DNA of 64,000 bases from Aplectana chamaeleonis (taxonomy: Eukaryota > Nematoda > Chromadorea > Rhabditida > Cosmocercidae), in the NCBI GenBank assembly GCA_029168955.1, contig JAPDOI010001520.1, positions 1-64,000 on the forward strand. The letters run 5' to 3'. The notes beneath the pieces are model-generated. The model did not search any database. It worked only from the letters and a program-made list of their open reading frames with translations, and was not told where the DNA came from. This document shows positions 45,485-54,999 of the stretch, piece after piece (positions within the stretch are counted from its first letter, which is position 1; each line of letters opens with the position of its first letter). Position numbers and translations under genes: made by a program.

Positions 45485-45951
45485 AGGCACAGTCCAAGCT
45501 CAGGGACGAAATCTGATATTCCACATAATTGTGAAGTAGACCCATCTTATATATCACCTGCCAAGGGAATTCGTCCGAATAAGCGAGATCTACGAGGAAG
45601 CCACCCTGGGACGCTCACATCCGGAAGCCACTCTGGCACGCCCCTTTTACAATCTTTCGAGCTCAACAGTGGGGAGATGAGCGATGGTTTCCGATCGATA
45701 GCGCCGTTCTCCTCTTCCTTCTCAACCTCTCTCTTTGCTCAGGTTGGCTCGTATACATCGGTTGCAAATGAAGGAAGTTACAGTCCTCGGACAATTCGTC
45801 CACCATGCTTTCGTAGCTCAACCTTTGAGAGGCCATAACTTGGTCTCTACGGGGTCTTGTACGATTCCAGGGACATAGTTGAGATCAGCGTGAGACCGTT
45901 TTCAAGATAGGCAAGAAAACTGAAAGACGATTCTGAGGTTAGATTGTGCCT
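45485..45951 (+). mobile_element. AGGCACAGTCC-family MITE inside the Penelope element
   Basis: Termini AGGCACAGTCCAAGCTCAGG and, inverted, CTGAGGTTAGATTGTGCCT. The interior shares GAGCTCAACAGTGG and the CCGTTTTCAAGATAGG block with the copies at 33.6 and 53 kb. It splits the reverse transcriptase between SCNIF and the GQR block. Flanks read TTCG and TTCA, a decayed or variant TTAA-like target. Confidence 0.85.
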
Positions 45952-46748
45952 TTCAGTGGCGGGAAACTCACGTGAACTGCTCACGTGAAACTACTGCTCA
46001 CATAGGTCAGAGGGTAGCTCTGGTACTCGCGGTGTGTTTCATGGGCAGAATCGAGCGGCCAGTGATACAAAGGTTTCCAATGATATAATATCGGGATATC
46101 TACGATTGTTGTGTAACAACGGCAAATCAACTCGAAGTGGACGAGCTGTTCGATGTCCTCAACCGAGAGTCAGAGTTTATCAGATTCACCACAGAAACAC
46201 TGCAAGAAGGGCGGCTCCCATTTCTGAACACGATGGCTAATGTTGGAAATGAAGAATACAGCGTAGAATGGTACCGGGAGAGCAGTTCTAAGAATGTATT
46301 GATCCATACGTGCTCTGCCCACCCTAAAGACGTGAAGAACGCGGTCATTCGTAACATGTTTCAAAACAGTTGATGAAGTTGGCACAGGAAACGCAGAAAG
46401 GAACGAGTCGCGACAATTAGCCAGCGCAATCGCCAGGCAAAACTGTTACACGACATTGCGACATAACCGAAGTTATGGCGCCCCCCCCCCGAAACCCTTC
46501 CCAGAACGAAATTCCGTTGCTGCCGTTGCTGCTACCCTTCATTTCCGACCGAGTTAGAGCTGCATTGCGCCGCTGCATTCTGAGAGCAGATCTAGCTGAC
46601 GACGTCGTCATCGTAAATTTCATAAAGGGAGGATATCAAACGTCAGATTATCCGCAGCAGACTTTACTATCGCTCATGTGATACGGGGAACTGCTTAGTT
46701 TGTCCTGATGGCAATCAAGGAGACTGCACACAGAGGCAAGAGACTTAT

Positions 46749-46876
46749 TCTCTGTTTCCGAAGGGAATTTATTTCTGTTTATCGCACGCGTTGAACGCTG
46801 CGTCTCCTTCTTTGCACACTTTCTCGCTGTTTCTACCCTCGCTCCGCACAAGCGCGCGAGAGAACAGAGTAAATTT
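46749..46876 (+). mobile_element. Small (~128-bp) MITE in the Penelope GIY-YIG region
   Basis: It starts TCTCTGTTTCCGAAGGGAAT and ends GAGAACAGAGTAAATTT. An inverted relative lies at 59727-59851 and a partial one near 57300-57370 (shared CTCGCTGT and CCGCTCCGCAC words). It separates the CTQRQETYSV end of one Penelope block from the GIY-YIG remnant, where only a few residues should intervene. Confidence 0.65.
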
Positions 46877-47172
46877 GCCTAGGAATCAGAGGGTACAACG
46901 GCAAAGCTGGAAGCATGCTCAGCGTGCGTACCAACGAAAACATCGCGAGCAAGAGGTGAAGCAGCCTCCTCACACCTTTGGCGAAACAAGAGGTTGTGGA
47001 CCACGGTGGCCAGGACTTCAATGTAAAATGTAAGGTCCTCTCCCAAGTACACGATTTTGGCTCTCGAAAGTTTCTGGAAGCGTTTTGGATACGTTCGAGA
47101 AACCCTAGGCTAGACAACAGAGATGAGTGCAATGCCATAAGGGGCGATTTCTCGTCCTGCGCAACATTTTAG

Positions 47173-48079
47173 ATTTGAGGAAATTACGCACCGCTCTTGC
47201 GAGCTACTTTAATGTCTCACGTGTGGGTGAGCTCGCGTGTACTCGTGCCTAGCTTGCTCCTTTTTTGTCATGACTATGAGTGTAGAGCCCGTGGCTGGTG
47301 TTACGATATAATGTTGGTTCGTCTTCCAGGGTTCGCCTCACTGCAAGTTCATGGGTAGTCTCGATACTAACCGGAAAGAGGGAGATGCTTTTGATCGGGC
47401 ATGCTACGAGTCAACGTTTCGCGCGATTTCAGGCCTTTAAAACAAGGATTTGCTCAAAACGTCGGTAAAATGAATTCGTGCCATCATAAAAACCTAGCTA
47501 GCACTTGTCAGATGAGAACCTAGCGTTTTGAAACATCAAACAGAAGGCAGTAAGCGCGGTATGGGTTCCTATTTAGCGCTATCGCTTCAGCTCACAGCCG
47601 ATTTGATAATTACCAATACACAGTTCAAAAAAACGATGTTCACGCCTCTTCAGTTACTGTAGCCTTACTGTAGCCGTGGCCGAGAAACACAAAAGGATAA
47701 TTGGATGCTAAGCCAGAAAGATCGCGAAATTCTTATAGACTCCAAGTTCATACTTATGCTCAGGCAAACTGGGGCGTCGGCAGCAGGTTGATCCGCCCAC
47801 TGAGAGTCACCTCTGGCCAATGCGCCGATATTCGGCGGGCCGTGGCCTCGAGTTATGATCTGGTCAATGTCGAGCTGTTGCACAGCAATTACGGCCGCGA
47901 GTTACGCTAGCGCTCCAGATACAAGGGATGTATACGACACATTTTTCAGGCATGCTGCGAATGATGAGGGCGCAGCCGGTTCATTTTCCCAAGTTTGCGG
48001 TACATTGGCCACGCCCAGCATCTAGAGGTCCTGCCTATCCAGTGGTGACCCCAGTGGTGGCTGGGCGACAAGCCGCAGC
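47173..48079. other. Unassigned DNA
   Basis: No gene recognised. A 34-bp stretch at 47759-47792 (CTCAGGCAAACTGGGGCGTC and on) has an inverted near-copy at 48389-48422, so 47.7-48.5 kb may be another inverted-repeat element. Confidence 0.4.
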
Positions 48080-48211
48080 GCGTGTCGCTGTGCCGACTGC
48101 GACACTTGTCAGTGTGCCGCTCGCGACGCGTGTTGGTGTGCCGACCGCGATGCGTGTTGGTGTACCGACCGCAACGCGTGCCGGTGTGCCGACCGCGACG
48201 CGTGTTTTGTG
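48080..48211 (+). repeat. 24-bp minisatellite, five and a half units
   Basis: Units start at 48080, 48104, 48128, 48152, 48176 and 48200, each with a core like GTGTTGGTGTGCCGACCGCG. They keep an open frame reading VGVPTATR per unit, because 24 is a multiple of three. The surrounding frame shows no known domain. Confidence 0.85.
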
Positions 48212-48606
48212 TAATGTAGTTGAAACAGTCCTGCAAGATATGAACTGGTACTAAATAGGCCGCTAAACGCGATACATCGAGTTGTCAACAGCCTGACAAC
48301 AGGCGGACGTCGCTAGGCAACTGGCAGGTCTCAGGCTGACAATACGCGCGATTTGACTTGTCGACAGGGATTTATGAGATGACAACTTATCAACCTGTTG
48401 TCGACGCCCCAGTTTGCCTGAGTGGATAACATTGCTACGCAGCGTAACCTTCTCGGTATGGAATATAAGATTAACCAACCCAATAAAGTTAGGCAGTGGA
48501 CTGACACGAATGGCATCAAGTGGTGAAAGTCAAGTTCAGTGACGAAATCTGACATTCCAACATAATTAAGAAGTAGTCCTACTCTATAGTGTAATTCTCT
48601 GACATT
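48212..48606. other. Spacer with a MITE fragment
   Basis: It contains the inverted partner 48389-48422. At about 48520-48590 a fragment (ACGAAATCTGACATTCC, then AAGTAGTCCTACTCTAT) resembles the subterminal part of the AGGCACAGTCC-family MITE at 45508. No gene is seen. Confidence 0.5.
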
Positions 48607-49018
48607 ATGCATCGTGGATACAAACTTTCAAGTGAGGAACAAGCCCAAGTGAAAGCGTTGCATCAAGCTGGCCATTCGAATCGCAACATCGCCGCTCAGG
48701 TTGGCCGTTCTCCAAGCTGCATTGATAGATACTTCAAGATTCCGGATTTCCTACGGGAAAAATAACAATGCCAGAAGACCAAGAGTGCTGTTTGATACAG
48801 ATGTCCGTCATATTGGGCGTTCCACGTCCAATTCTGCAAAGTCAGCCAACCAGGTCAGGTGCGAGCTGGCACTTCCTGCGTCAAAGACCACGGTATAGAA
48901 GGCCGTAAATGACAGGCCTGTCATTAATCGGCAGTCTATGAACAAGGCTTTAAAGCTGACTGATCTCCACAAATCCGGCCGACTCCAATTTGCTCGTGAG
49001 AATATGAAAACGGAATCG

Positions 49019-49086
49019 GTAAGTTATGTTGCACCCCAAGGCGCTTTTTCATTTTTGGCCGATTTCATTCATTCTACGTTTTTCAG
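49019..49086 (+). other. 68-bp intron in the Tc1-like transposase
   Basis: Starts GTAAGTTATG and ends ACGTTTTTCAG, close to the nematode splice consensus. Both flanks are transposase coding sequence. Reading through it gives a stop and non-family residues. Confidence 0.75.
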
Positions 49087-49410
49087 ATAATCTTTGCTGA
49101 CAATAAGAGTTTAACTTAGATGGCCCTGATGGTTTTCAAAGTTACTGGAAAGATCTCAGGAAGGAGCCGTTTATCTTCAGCAAGCGCAACTTCGGCGGTG
49201 GGGCACTAATGGTTTGGGGGACGTTCTGCAGCAGTATCGCTCTCCAACTAGCTTTCGTTTCATGTCGAATGGATTCCAAGGAATACCAGGAGGTGCTCGC
49301 TGACCACCTCCTGTCATTTCTGAGAGGACGTTACCGTCAGAAAAAAGTTTTCATGCAGGACAACGCCTCGGTCCACAGCAGCCGGTCAACTGTCGAGTGG
49401 CTACTCTGAA

Positions 49411-49535
49411 AATTTCAGAAATGTTGCGAACACTGATTTCAACAACTTATCGAAGTCTTCCGTAAGTTGTTGAAATCGTGATCGTAAGTTGCGCGGCCTC
49501 ATGCCCTAATGTGTTCGCAACATTTTCGAAACTGT
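49411..49535. repeat. Small inverted-repeat unit at left end
   Basis: The outer arms ATGTTGCGAACAC (49421) and GTGTTCGCAACAT (49511) are inverted. Inside, GATTTCAACAACTTA (49435) and TAAGTTGTTGAAATC (49463) form a perfect 15-bp stem with a 13-bp loop. It may be a separate MITE or the subterminal structure of the 3.07-kb element. Confidence 0.8.
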
Positions 49536-49540
49536 TCCGT

Positions 49541-50314
49541 AACACTCTAAAATATTGATTCCAACTATTAGCATCGCGCCGCTATCGCCTGATCGCGACG
49601 CGAACCCTCCGCCGCGGCCATTAGGTCGCGGCGCCGCGGGGTTCGCATTGCGACGACGGGCGTTCGGGGCGCTGGGCTACGCCCGGGTGTTGGTTACTTG
49701 CATGTGCCTCTATGTATTGGGAGCGGTGGAAACCGTTCATAGGAGAATAAAAGTGTTGTAACCTGACTGAACCACCACCTAAGGTGAGCACAGTGAGCAC
49801 TTAATGCAGAAATAACTGCGGTTTGAAAAAAGTTTTTTCTTCTCTGTTCAGGCTGTTTTGGCAAGGCTTAATATAACATTCGGTTTCTCCTACTAACCCA
49901 GGATCTATTGCTTCCCGTTAAACTTTATTTTTAGAAGTTTGCATTTGAATATTATGTGCAATAGCAGTAGTGAATATTTATATCTGTCCATACTCGCCTC
50001 CTTCAGAATCGTCTAATCTACCTCTAACGAGAGAACATTCGGCTTCTATTAGCACTAGATGATGAAACCCACAAGGCCTCACGGGATTCCTTCATGAGAG
50101 CAACTTTAGCATTTTTTTTCAAAAACTTCACTTCACAAAATTTCTTCTTTGTGCGATAAACTTGAGACGCCAATTTCGCTAGTTGAAAAGTTCAAGCAAG
50201 CCACTAATCAGCAATATTTATTTTGCAAAGTATTGATTTTGTTTTCAAAAACTGAAATAAACTTAGGATTGGTTGTTTGATGAAGTAATAAATAATTAGT
50301 GATATAAACAGGTT
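49541..50314. other. Unassigned, GC-rich patch then AT-rich DNA
   Basis: 49580-49700 is GC-rich and partly self-complementary (GCGAACCC...CGCCGCG against CGCCGCGGGGTTCGC). The remainder is AT-rich without a recognisable gene or repeat. Confidence 0.4.
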
Positions 50315-50885
50315 TGAATAGGGAATTTCTGAAAATTTAGCTTCCTGGCAAAAGTAACGATTTGGTAATGGTAAAAAAAAGTTTAAAAAATGTCTTGAAA
50401 TATTTTCAAAAAATGATTTGGCGTGAATTGGGTTGGAGTAATAAAAAAGTTACAAAATTAAGTGAAATAACATTGAATGCGAGTTGGTGGTCGATCATTT
50501 CACCAGCTTATCCGTTAAACTCATCAAAATGAAATCAAGCACGATATGGAATGGAGCGTTGTGTTCACCTAGCTTGACCTAAGCTCATTACAGCTTTCAA
50601 AAATGACCTAATGTCTCCGTTGCGCGCTTGATTTCGTTTTCATAAATTTAACGGAGAAGCTTTTGAACTGATCGACCCCCAAATCGCATTTCAGGTTATT
50701 TAACTTCATTTCCTAGCTTGTTTATTACTCCAGGTTATTTTATGCCAAATCATTTTTTTTATATATTTCTAAACATTTTTGAAACTTTTTTTTTTCATAA
50801 TTTTTTTTTGACCCAAATCGTTACTTCTGTCAGGGAGCTAAAATTTCAGAAGTTTCACATATTTTTCACGAAGGTTCCCTGACTT
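50315..50885. mobile_element. Large hairpin MITE with ~230-250-bp arms
   Basis: Left arm about 50315-50543 and right arm about 50622-50885 are inverted copies. Paired blocks include AGTAACGATTTGG / CCAAATCGTTACTTC, AATGATTTGGC / GCCAAATCATT, GGTCGATCA / TGATCGACC and GAAATCAAGC / GCTTGATTTC. The loop is about 78 bp. No coding sequence. The arms have diverged by substitutions and small indels, so it is not recent. Confidence 0.9.
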
Positions 50886-50934
50886 CAAGTTTGCTCAACG
50901 CTTCCATTTCGGAATGATGAAACATCTAACAGAC

Positions 50935-51800
50935 GATATAGTACAATTTTCGAAATTTATTACCCAAAACCATTAAAATACCACTCATTGTCGCATTTTG
51001 TGCAACATGTGAAAACTCGATATTATTGATCATTAATATTAGATCTTGCATGACGAGAAGATTTTCCCAAACAAGTGACTTAGGGCCGTCAACAATCAAA
51101 AACCATAGCGGCATTTTGTAGAACAGGCGAAAAATCAATATTATTGATTGGTATTTGTCGATAAAGACTGGTGAGCGAAATTCCCCAACCAAGAAAACCA
51201 ATCCCACCAGCAATCACCACTCCTCGCCGCATTTTGTGCAAAAAGCGCCAAAATCGATAATATTGATTATCGATCGATGACGTCTCATGAGTATGAATTC
51301 TGACAAGTTCAGTACTTACCTCCGACGACCTGTGTTGATTGGCTGCAGATTCACCCACACACCCCGGTCTGCACAGCCGTAGCAGGAAAAAAGCCGTTTT
51401 CGAGCTCCACGGCTAATTTAGTATGTAAACCCACGATTTTGAGGTACCCTTCAAAGTTAAGGTATCCAGTTCAAATTGGAATAGGAGCGACCTGCATCCA
51501 TTTCAAGCCTGCTGTCCAAGAATGAGCTCCCTAGCTCAATTTTAGGTGCACCAACAAGATCGTGTACGCCGTCTGAAAAAAAGGAGACTAACAACAAAAA
51601 CGCGCGATCTTTCCCTTTTTACTCGAAAACCAGTGAACCATTCCAAACCATTTCTATAGGTGAAACCAACTTTTTGCGCTTTTTTCAATGCAATTAAGCT
51701 CTATTTTCCTCATTCACTCTGAACTGAGATTTCAAAAAAGAGGTTGCGCGTGGATCCGATTCAAAACCAAATCTGATGCGCGCTTCGGGCGCACCACAAT
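50935..51800 (-). repeat. Long dispersed repeat, copy A
   Basis: On the minus strand this matches copy B (60518-61880, plus strand). Shared blocks include GCGCAAAAAGTTGG, GGTGCACCTAAAATTGAG-like sequence, GGTTTACATACTAAATTAGC, ACACAGGTCGTCGGAGGTAA, ATCGATCGATAATCA and GCGGCGAGGAGTGGTGATTG. The part below about 51280 holds three loosely repeated segments (about 115 bp) with the core CAAAATGC. No protein family is recognised. This copy lacks the 579-bp insertion seen in copy B. Confidence 0.85.
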
Positions 51801-52438
51801 TGCTTGTATTGCTCAGCTACATATGAGTAGTGCTTCAAAAAGAAGAAATTTAACACATTGGTGTTACTTAGGTACCTAAAACGGGTTCCAGAAGTGATTC
51901 TTGTTTTGCTATCTTTTTTTGTCCTGGGTTTCTTTCACCTTTTCACGTGCACCTGAACGGACGAAGCATAAACGGGATGTTGCAAACATAATGTGGCCAC
52001 AAGTCCAACGAGGCAGTCCAATAAGACTGTATTGCCAATAGTTTTGAAGTATTTAAGATTCCTGTTATACAAATGCCACAAAGCCGTCAAAACCTGGCTT
52101 CTGAACAAGCTGTTCTATTTTTTTTACTCGTGTTTGCTTCCTCGTTTTGAAATTAATGTAAACAATAACAGGTTTCAGCAGAACATCCAATTTGTAAGAA
52201 AAAAGATTTGAGAAAGGGCGTGTAACGCACGAGCCAATGAAGGGTGAAAACCGTTGAAACTGATCAATAAGAGAAGAGATTGCAAAAACCTTTCGGTTAG
52301 TTGTTCCTGCAAATATTTGTCACGCTTCCGACGTCTACTAGGTTGTCTGCCGAATAGCGCTATTTGTAACTAACAATAACTGAACTGCAAGTTTCTCCAC
52401 ACTCATAAGGCCCATCGAAACATGATTTCAGCATTTTA
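51801..52438. other. Unassigned DNA inside the composite element
   Basis: AT-rich; no gene, RNA or repeat recognised. Confidence 0.45.
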
Positions 52439-52726
52439 ACCTGCTCGTAACATTATCGAAAACTTCAGAGTAACAGCAAGAGTATCGCTCTTCTGAAGTG
52501 GCCACCTTGTAGTTCTGACCTTAACCCAATTAGGATCATCTGGGGGATTATCGTTAGGCTGATATACTCTAGTGGCACGCAGTATAACTACATCGGTAAC
52601 CTCAAGAACGCCACTCTGAAGGCTTGGGACAATTTGGATACCTCTCTTTCGAATAAGCTTGCGGATAGTATGCCAAATCGCAATTTTGATGTTATTGCTA
52701 ATCATGGTGGACCAATCCGTTATTAA

Positions 52727-53040
52727 TCTGTTGTTGATTTTTATTTTTGTAAAAAAAATTTTGTTTCTCTATAGCGCCTTTATAATTTGGAAACGGTCTT
52801 ATCTTAAGTTGCCGAATATTTCTTGAGAAAGTGTGATGAAATGTTTTCGGAAATAGAGTTGCTTCGAGTTTCCGACTATGCTGAATCGTATTGAATTGGT
52901 CCCAGCTCGAAACTCCTTCATATGCGAGCGAAATTGCCATTTTCCGGGGTACCTGTATAATTTTGAAACGCACTAATAACTTTTACTGAGTGCGAGCTCT
53001 CATTTCCACGGTAAAAGCGAGATTTAGAAAGAAGAACATA
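52727..53040. other. Probable 3' flank of the Tc1-like element
   Basis: Non-coding. It follows the transposase stop and may contain that element's right inverted repeat, but I could not identify the left partner. Confidence 0.35.
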
Positions 53041-53394
53041 TGGCGTGCAAAAAACAAGAACTCACTTCGTCACCCCTGCTGGACGACTTTCAAGCTCAAC
53101 AGTGGCAGGATGAGCAAAGATTTTTGCTAAGTAGCCCCGTTCCTCCCTTCATTCTCAGCCTCTCTCTTCAACCAAGTCCGCTTTCGGACATCAGACGGAA
53201 AAGGCAGAAATTATGAGGCTTCGGTCAACTCGTCCACTATGCTTTCACCGCTCAAGTTTACGCAAAATTCGAGGTGACGTGAGTCCGTTCACATGGGACT
53301 TTGTGCGATTCCAGAGATACCATTGGAATCAGAGCGCGTCCTTCTTCAACATAAACAGAAGTTTTCAATGGATATTCCAAGGGTGTACTCTGCC
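53041..53394 (+). mobile_element. AGGCACAGTCC-family MITE, 5'-truncated copy
   Basis: Same orientation as the copy at 45485-45951 (shared GCTCAACAGTGG, CTTCATTCTCAGCCTCTCTC-like region, GATTCCAGAGATACCAT). It ends TGTACTCTGCCT at the TTTAAA of 53395-53400, where an inverted family member begins. Confidence 0.75.
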
Positions 53395-53880
53395 TTTAAA
53401 GGTACAGTCCAATCTCAGAACCGTTTCTCTGTTTTCTGCCTATCTTGAGAACGGTCTCAAACTGATCCCAATGATTTCTTTAGAATTGTACAAGACCCCT
53501 TGAGAGCGAAGTTATGGCCCCTCAAAAATTGTTCTAGGTAAGCATGGTGGACGAGTTGTCCGAGGCTCGTAACTTCCATCATTTGCAACCGATTTATGCG
53601 AACCGACCTGAATAAAGAAAGAGGCTGGTAATGAAGAGAAAAACGGGGCTACTGGTCGCAAACCTTGGCTCATCTCGCCGCCGTTGAGCTCGAAGGATCG
53701 TAAAAGGGGCGTGCCAAAGTGGCTTCATGGTATAGGCGCCCCAGCGTGGCATCCCCCTATATCTCGTTTATTCGGAGGAATTGAGAGCTTGCATTTGGCA
53801 GGGGCAATGTAGGGTGGGTGAACTTCACATTTATGTGGAAATCGCAGATTTCGTCCCTGAGCTTGGACTGTGCCTTTAAA
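53395..53880 (-). mobile_element. AGGCACAGTCC-family MITE, complete copy flanked by TTTAAA
   Basis: Starts AGGTACAGTCCAATCTCAGA and ends CTGAGCTTGGACTGTGCCT, with TTTAAA at both junctions (53395-53400 and 53875-53880). It lies inverted relative to the truncated copy on its left. It is about 475 bp, non-coding, and the best reference copy of this family in the window. Confidence 0.88.
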
Positions 53881-54184
53881 GATAGTGGTCGCGATGAAAA
53901 AAGTTGTGGAAAAAAACATTAAAATCAGCTTGCTCCTCTAATGGCTAGAAGACCAGGAAGGTTACGCGGCAACAAACGAGCTGAAATAGAAGTATTAGAA
54001 TCCTATGTTTCCAGTTCGTGAACACGTGCACAGCACCGCTCAAAAAGATCGCAGCCTCATGCTGAGCAGCCAAAATTCATTGACTTTCACTGCCAGAACT
54101 AAACGCAAAGTCAACTAAATAAAAATGAATATAAATAACGAGGACAGAAATGTTTGAGCTGGTTAGTTCGAAGGCACTAGTACA
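53881..54184. other. Unassigned DNA
   Basis: AT-rich, no feature recognised. Confidence 0.4.
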
Positions 54185-54212
54185 CTAGTGATCAGAGTTG
54201 TGCGTTATAACG

Positions 54213-54284
54213 TTAACGTGTTAACGCATTAACGAGTTAACGCGGTTTTTTCTCGGAAATTAATGATTAACGCTAAACGAAAAA
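54213..54284 (+). repeat. TTAACG-rich direct repeat, left copy
   Basis: TTAACGTGTTAACGCATTAA and the following bases match 56302-56372 with few differences and in the same orientation, 2.09 kb apart. Confidence 0.9.
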
Positions 54285-54999
54285 GCCTTGAAATCACGTC
54301 AATTTATAATTCGTTAATTGTTGTACAATTATGGCACCACGGTACTGCACGAGGTGCGAATCGGCCAGTTTTGCTCAGACCCCCACTCCAATGCCAATTT
54401 CGCTCAGAACTCCCCACCCCACGATCATGAGTAGGTCAAGTTCTGACCGTGTTCTACCCCCCCCCGACCCCCTCGCCAGCTAGAGCTGATGTGGTCAAAC
54501 AACGTTTATGTAGCAGGTTCGCCTCTAATGTTTGATAGCAGTAAAATTACTGTTGTCGTATTAGAATGGTGAAGCCAGCGCTATGCGAAAAAGTGTGGAT
54601 GTTTGCGAGGACGAGAGCACAGAACATGGCATTTATGCAGAGAGGGGCTGAAAGTGCAAAAGTGCATGTATCTATAGTGCAGTCCAGCTAATTTCGTACA
54701 TCTGAGCTTGTCAAGGAGAAGCGGTCGGCAGGAGGTCAATATGCATAAATTCCTATGCAAAACGATCGCCACCGGTTGAGCGAGAGCGGTTGTGCTGCCA
54801 TGAGTTTCAAGCACATCGATCTCCGACCACCCGCTTATCATTGATAATTAGATGTACAACTTTATTGGACTACGCTATAACTGGTAAGAGCTTGCGCTGT
54901 GTAATTAAATGCGGATGTTTGAGAGGGGGGGGGGGTGAGTTCGATTTCTCTTGAAGTTCATATATATGCAATACGCAGAGCACGGATCACGAGAGAAGG

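Larger units (their letters stand above)
45255..47172 (+). pseudogene. Penelope-like retroelement (RT + GIY-YIG), broken
   Basis: A Penelope-like element in three pieces on the plus strand. Piece 1 (45255-45484) reads DDLIESFDVTALYTNLNDDE, the first catalytic block of the reverse transcriptase. Piece 2 (about 45952-46748) reads GQRVALVLAVCFMGRIERP, then RDIYDCCVTT where YIDD is expected, then EGRLPFLNTMANVGNEEYSV, EWYRESSSKNVLIH and SAHPKDVKNAVIRNM. It continues with DIKRQIIRSRLYYRS and CLVCPDGNQGDCTQRQETY. Piece 3 (46878-47172) reads GYNGKAGSMLSVRTNENIAS, a decayed GIY-YIG endonuclease start, and ends KFLEAFWIRSRNPRLDNRDE. Two MITEs separate the pieces. Several stops and frameshifts and the altered YIDD box make it inactive. 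The 5' end of the element was not recognised. Confidence 0.85.
49404..52470. mobile_element. 3.07-kb TA-flanked composite element
   Basis: Left end CTCTGAAAATTTCAGAAATG and the inverted right end CTCTGAAGTTTTCGATAATG agree at 22 of the first 29 positions, with no gap. TA lies at 49402-49403 and 52471-52472. Both sides are the same Tc1-like transposase, so the element marks an insertion. It holds a small palindrome (49435-49477), a large hairpin element (about 50315-50885) and copy A of a dispersed repeat, but no transposase. A third copy of the terminal motif at about 49511-49535 leaves open that the left end is a small MITE in its own right. Confidence 0.6.
48607..52726 (+). pseudogene. Tc1-like transposase gene split by a 3.07-kb insertion
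   Basis: Exon 1 (48607-49018) begins MHRGYKLSSEEQAQVKALHQ with the helix-turn-helix GHSNRNIAAQVGRSPSCIDR, then after a one-base loss near 48751 NNNARRPRVLFDTDVRHI and LHKSGRLQFARENM. A TAG lies at 48896. An intron (49019-49086, GTAAGT...TTTCAG) follows. Exon 2 reads IIFADN, DGPDGFQSYWKDLRKEP, NFGGGALMVWGTFCSS and the second catalytic block FMQDNASVHSSRSTVEWL to about 49401. The C-terminus resumes at about 52473: NSKSIALLKWPPCSSDLNPI, IIWGIIVRLIYSSGTQYN, to TAA at 52724. Joining the parts gives the family's usual spacing between MQD and WP. The expected catalytic Glu after SSDLNPI is Arg. The transposase is inactive. Confidence 0.8.

Noticed and set aside
54581..54841. Minus-strand 86-residue frame inside the hAT-like element as a transposase remnant.
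   Set aside because: No hAT dimerisation or catalytic motif is visible, and its composition looks random.
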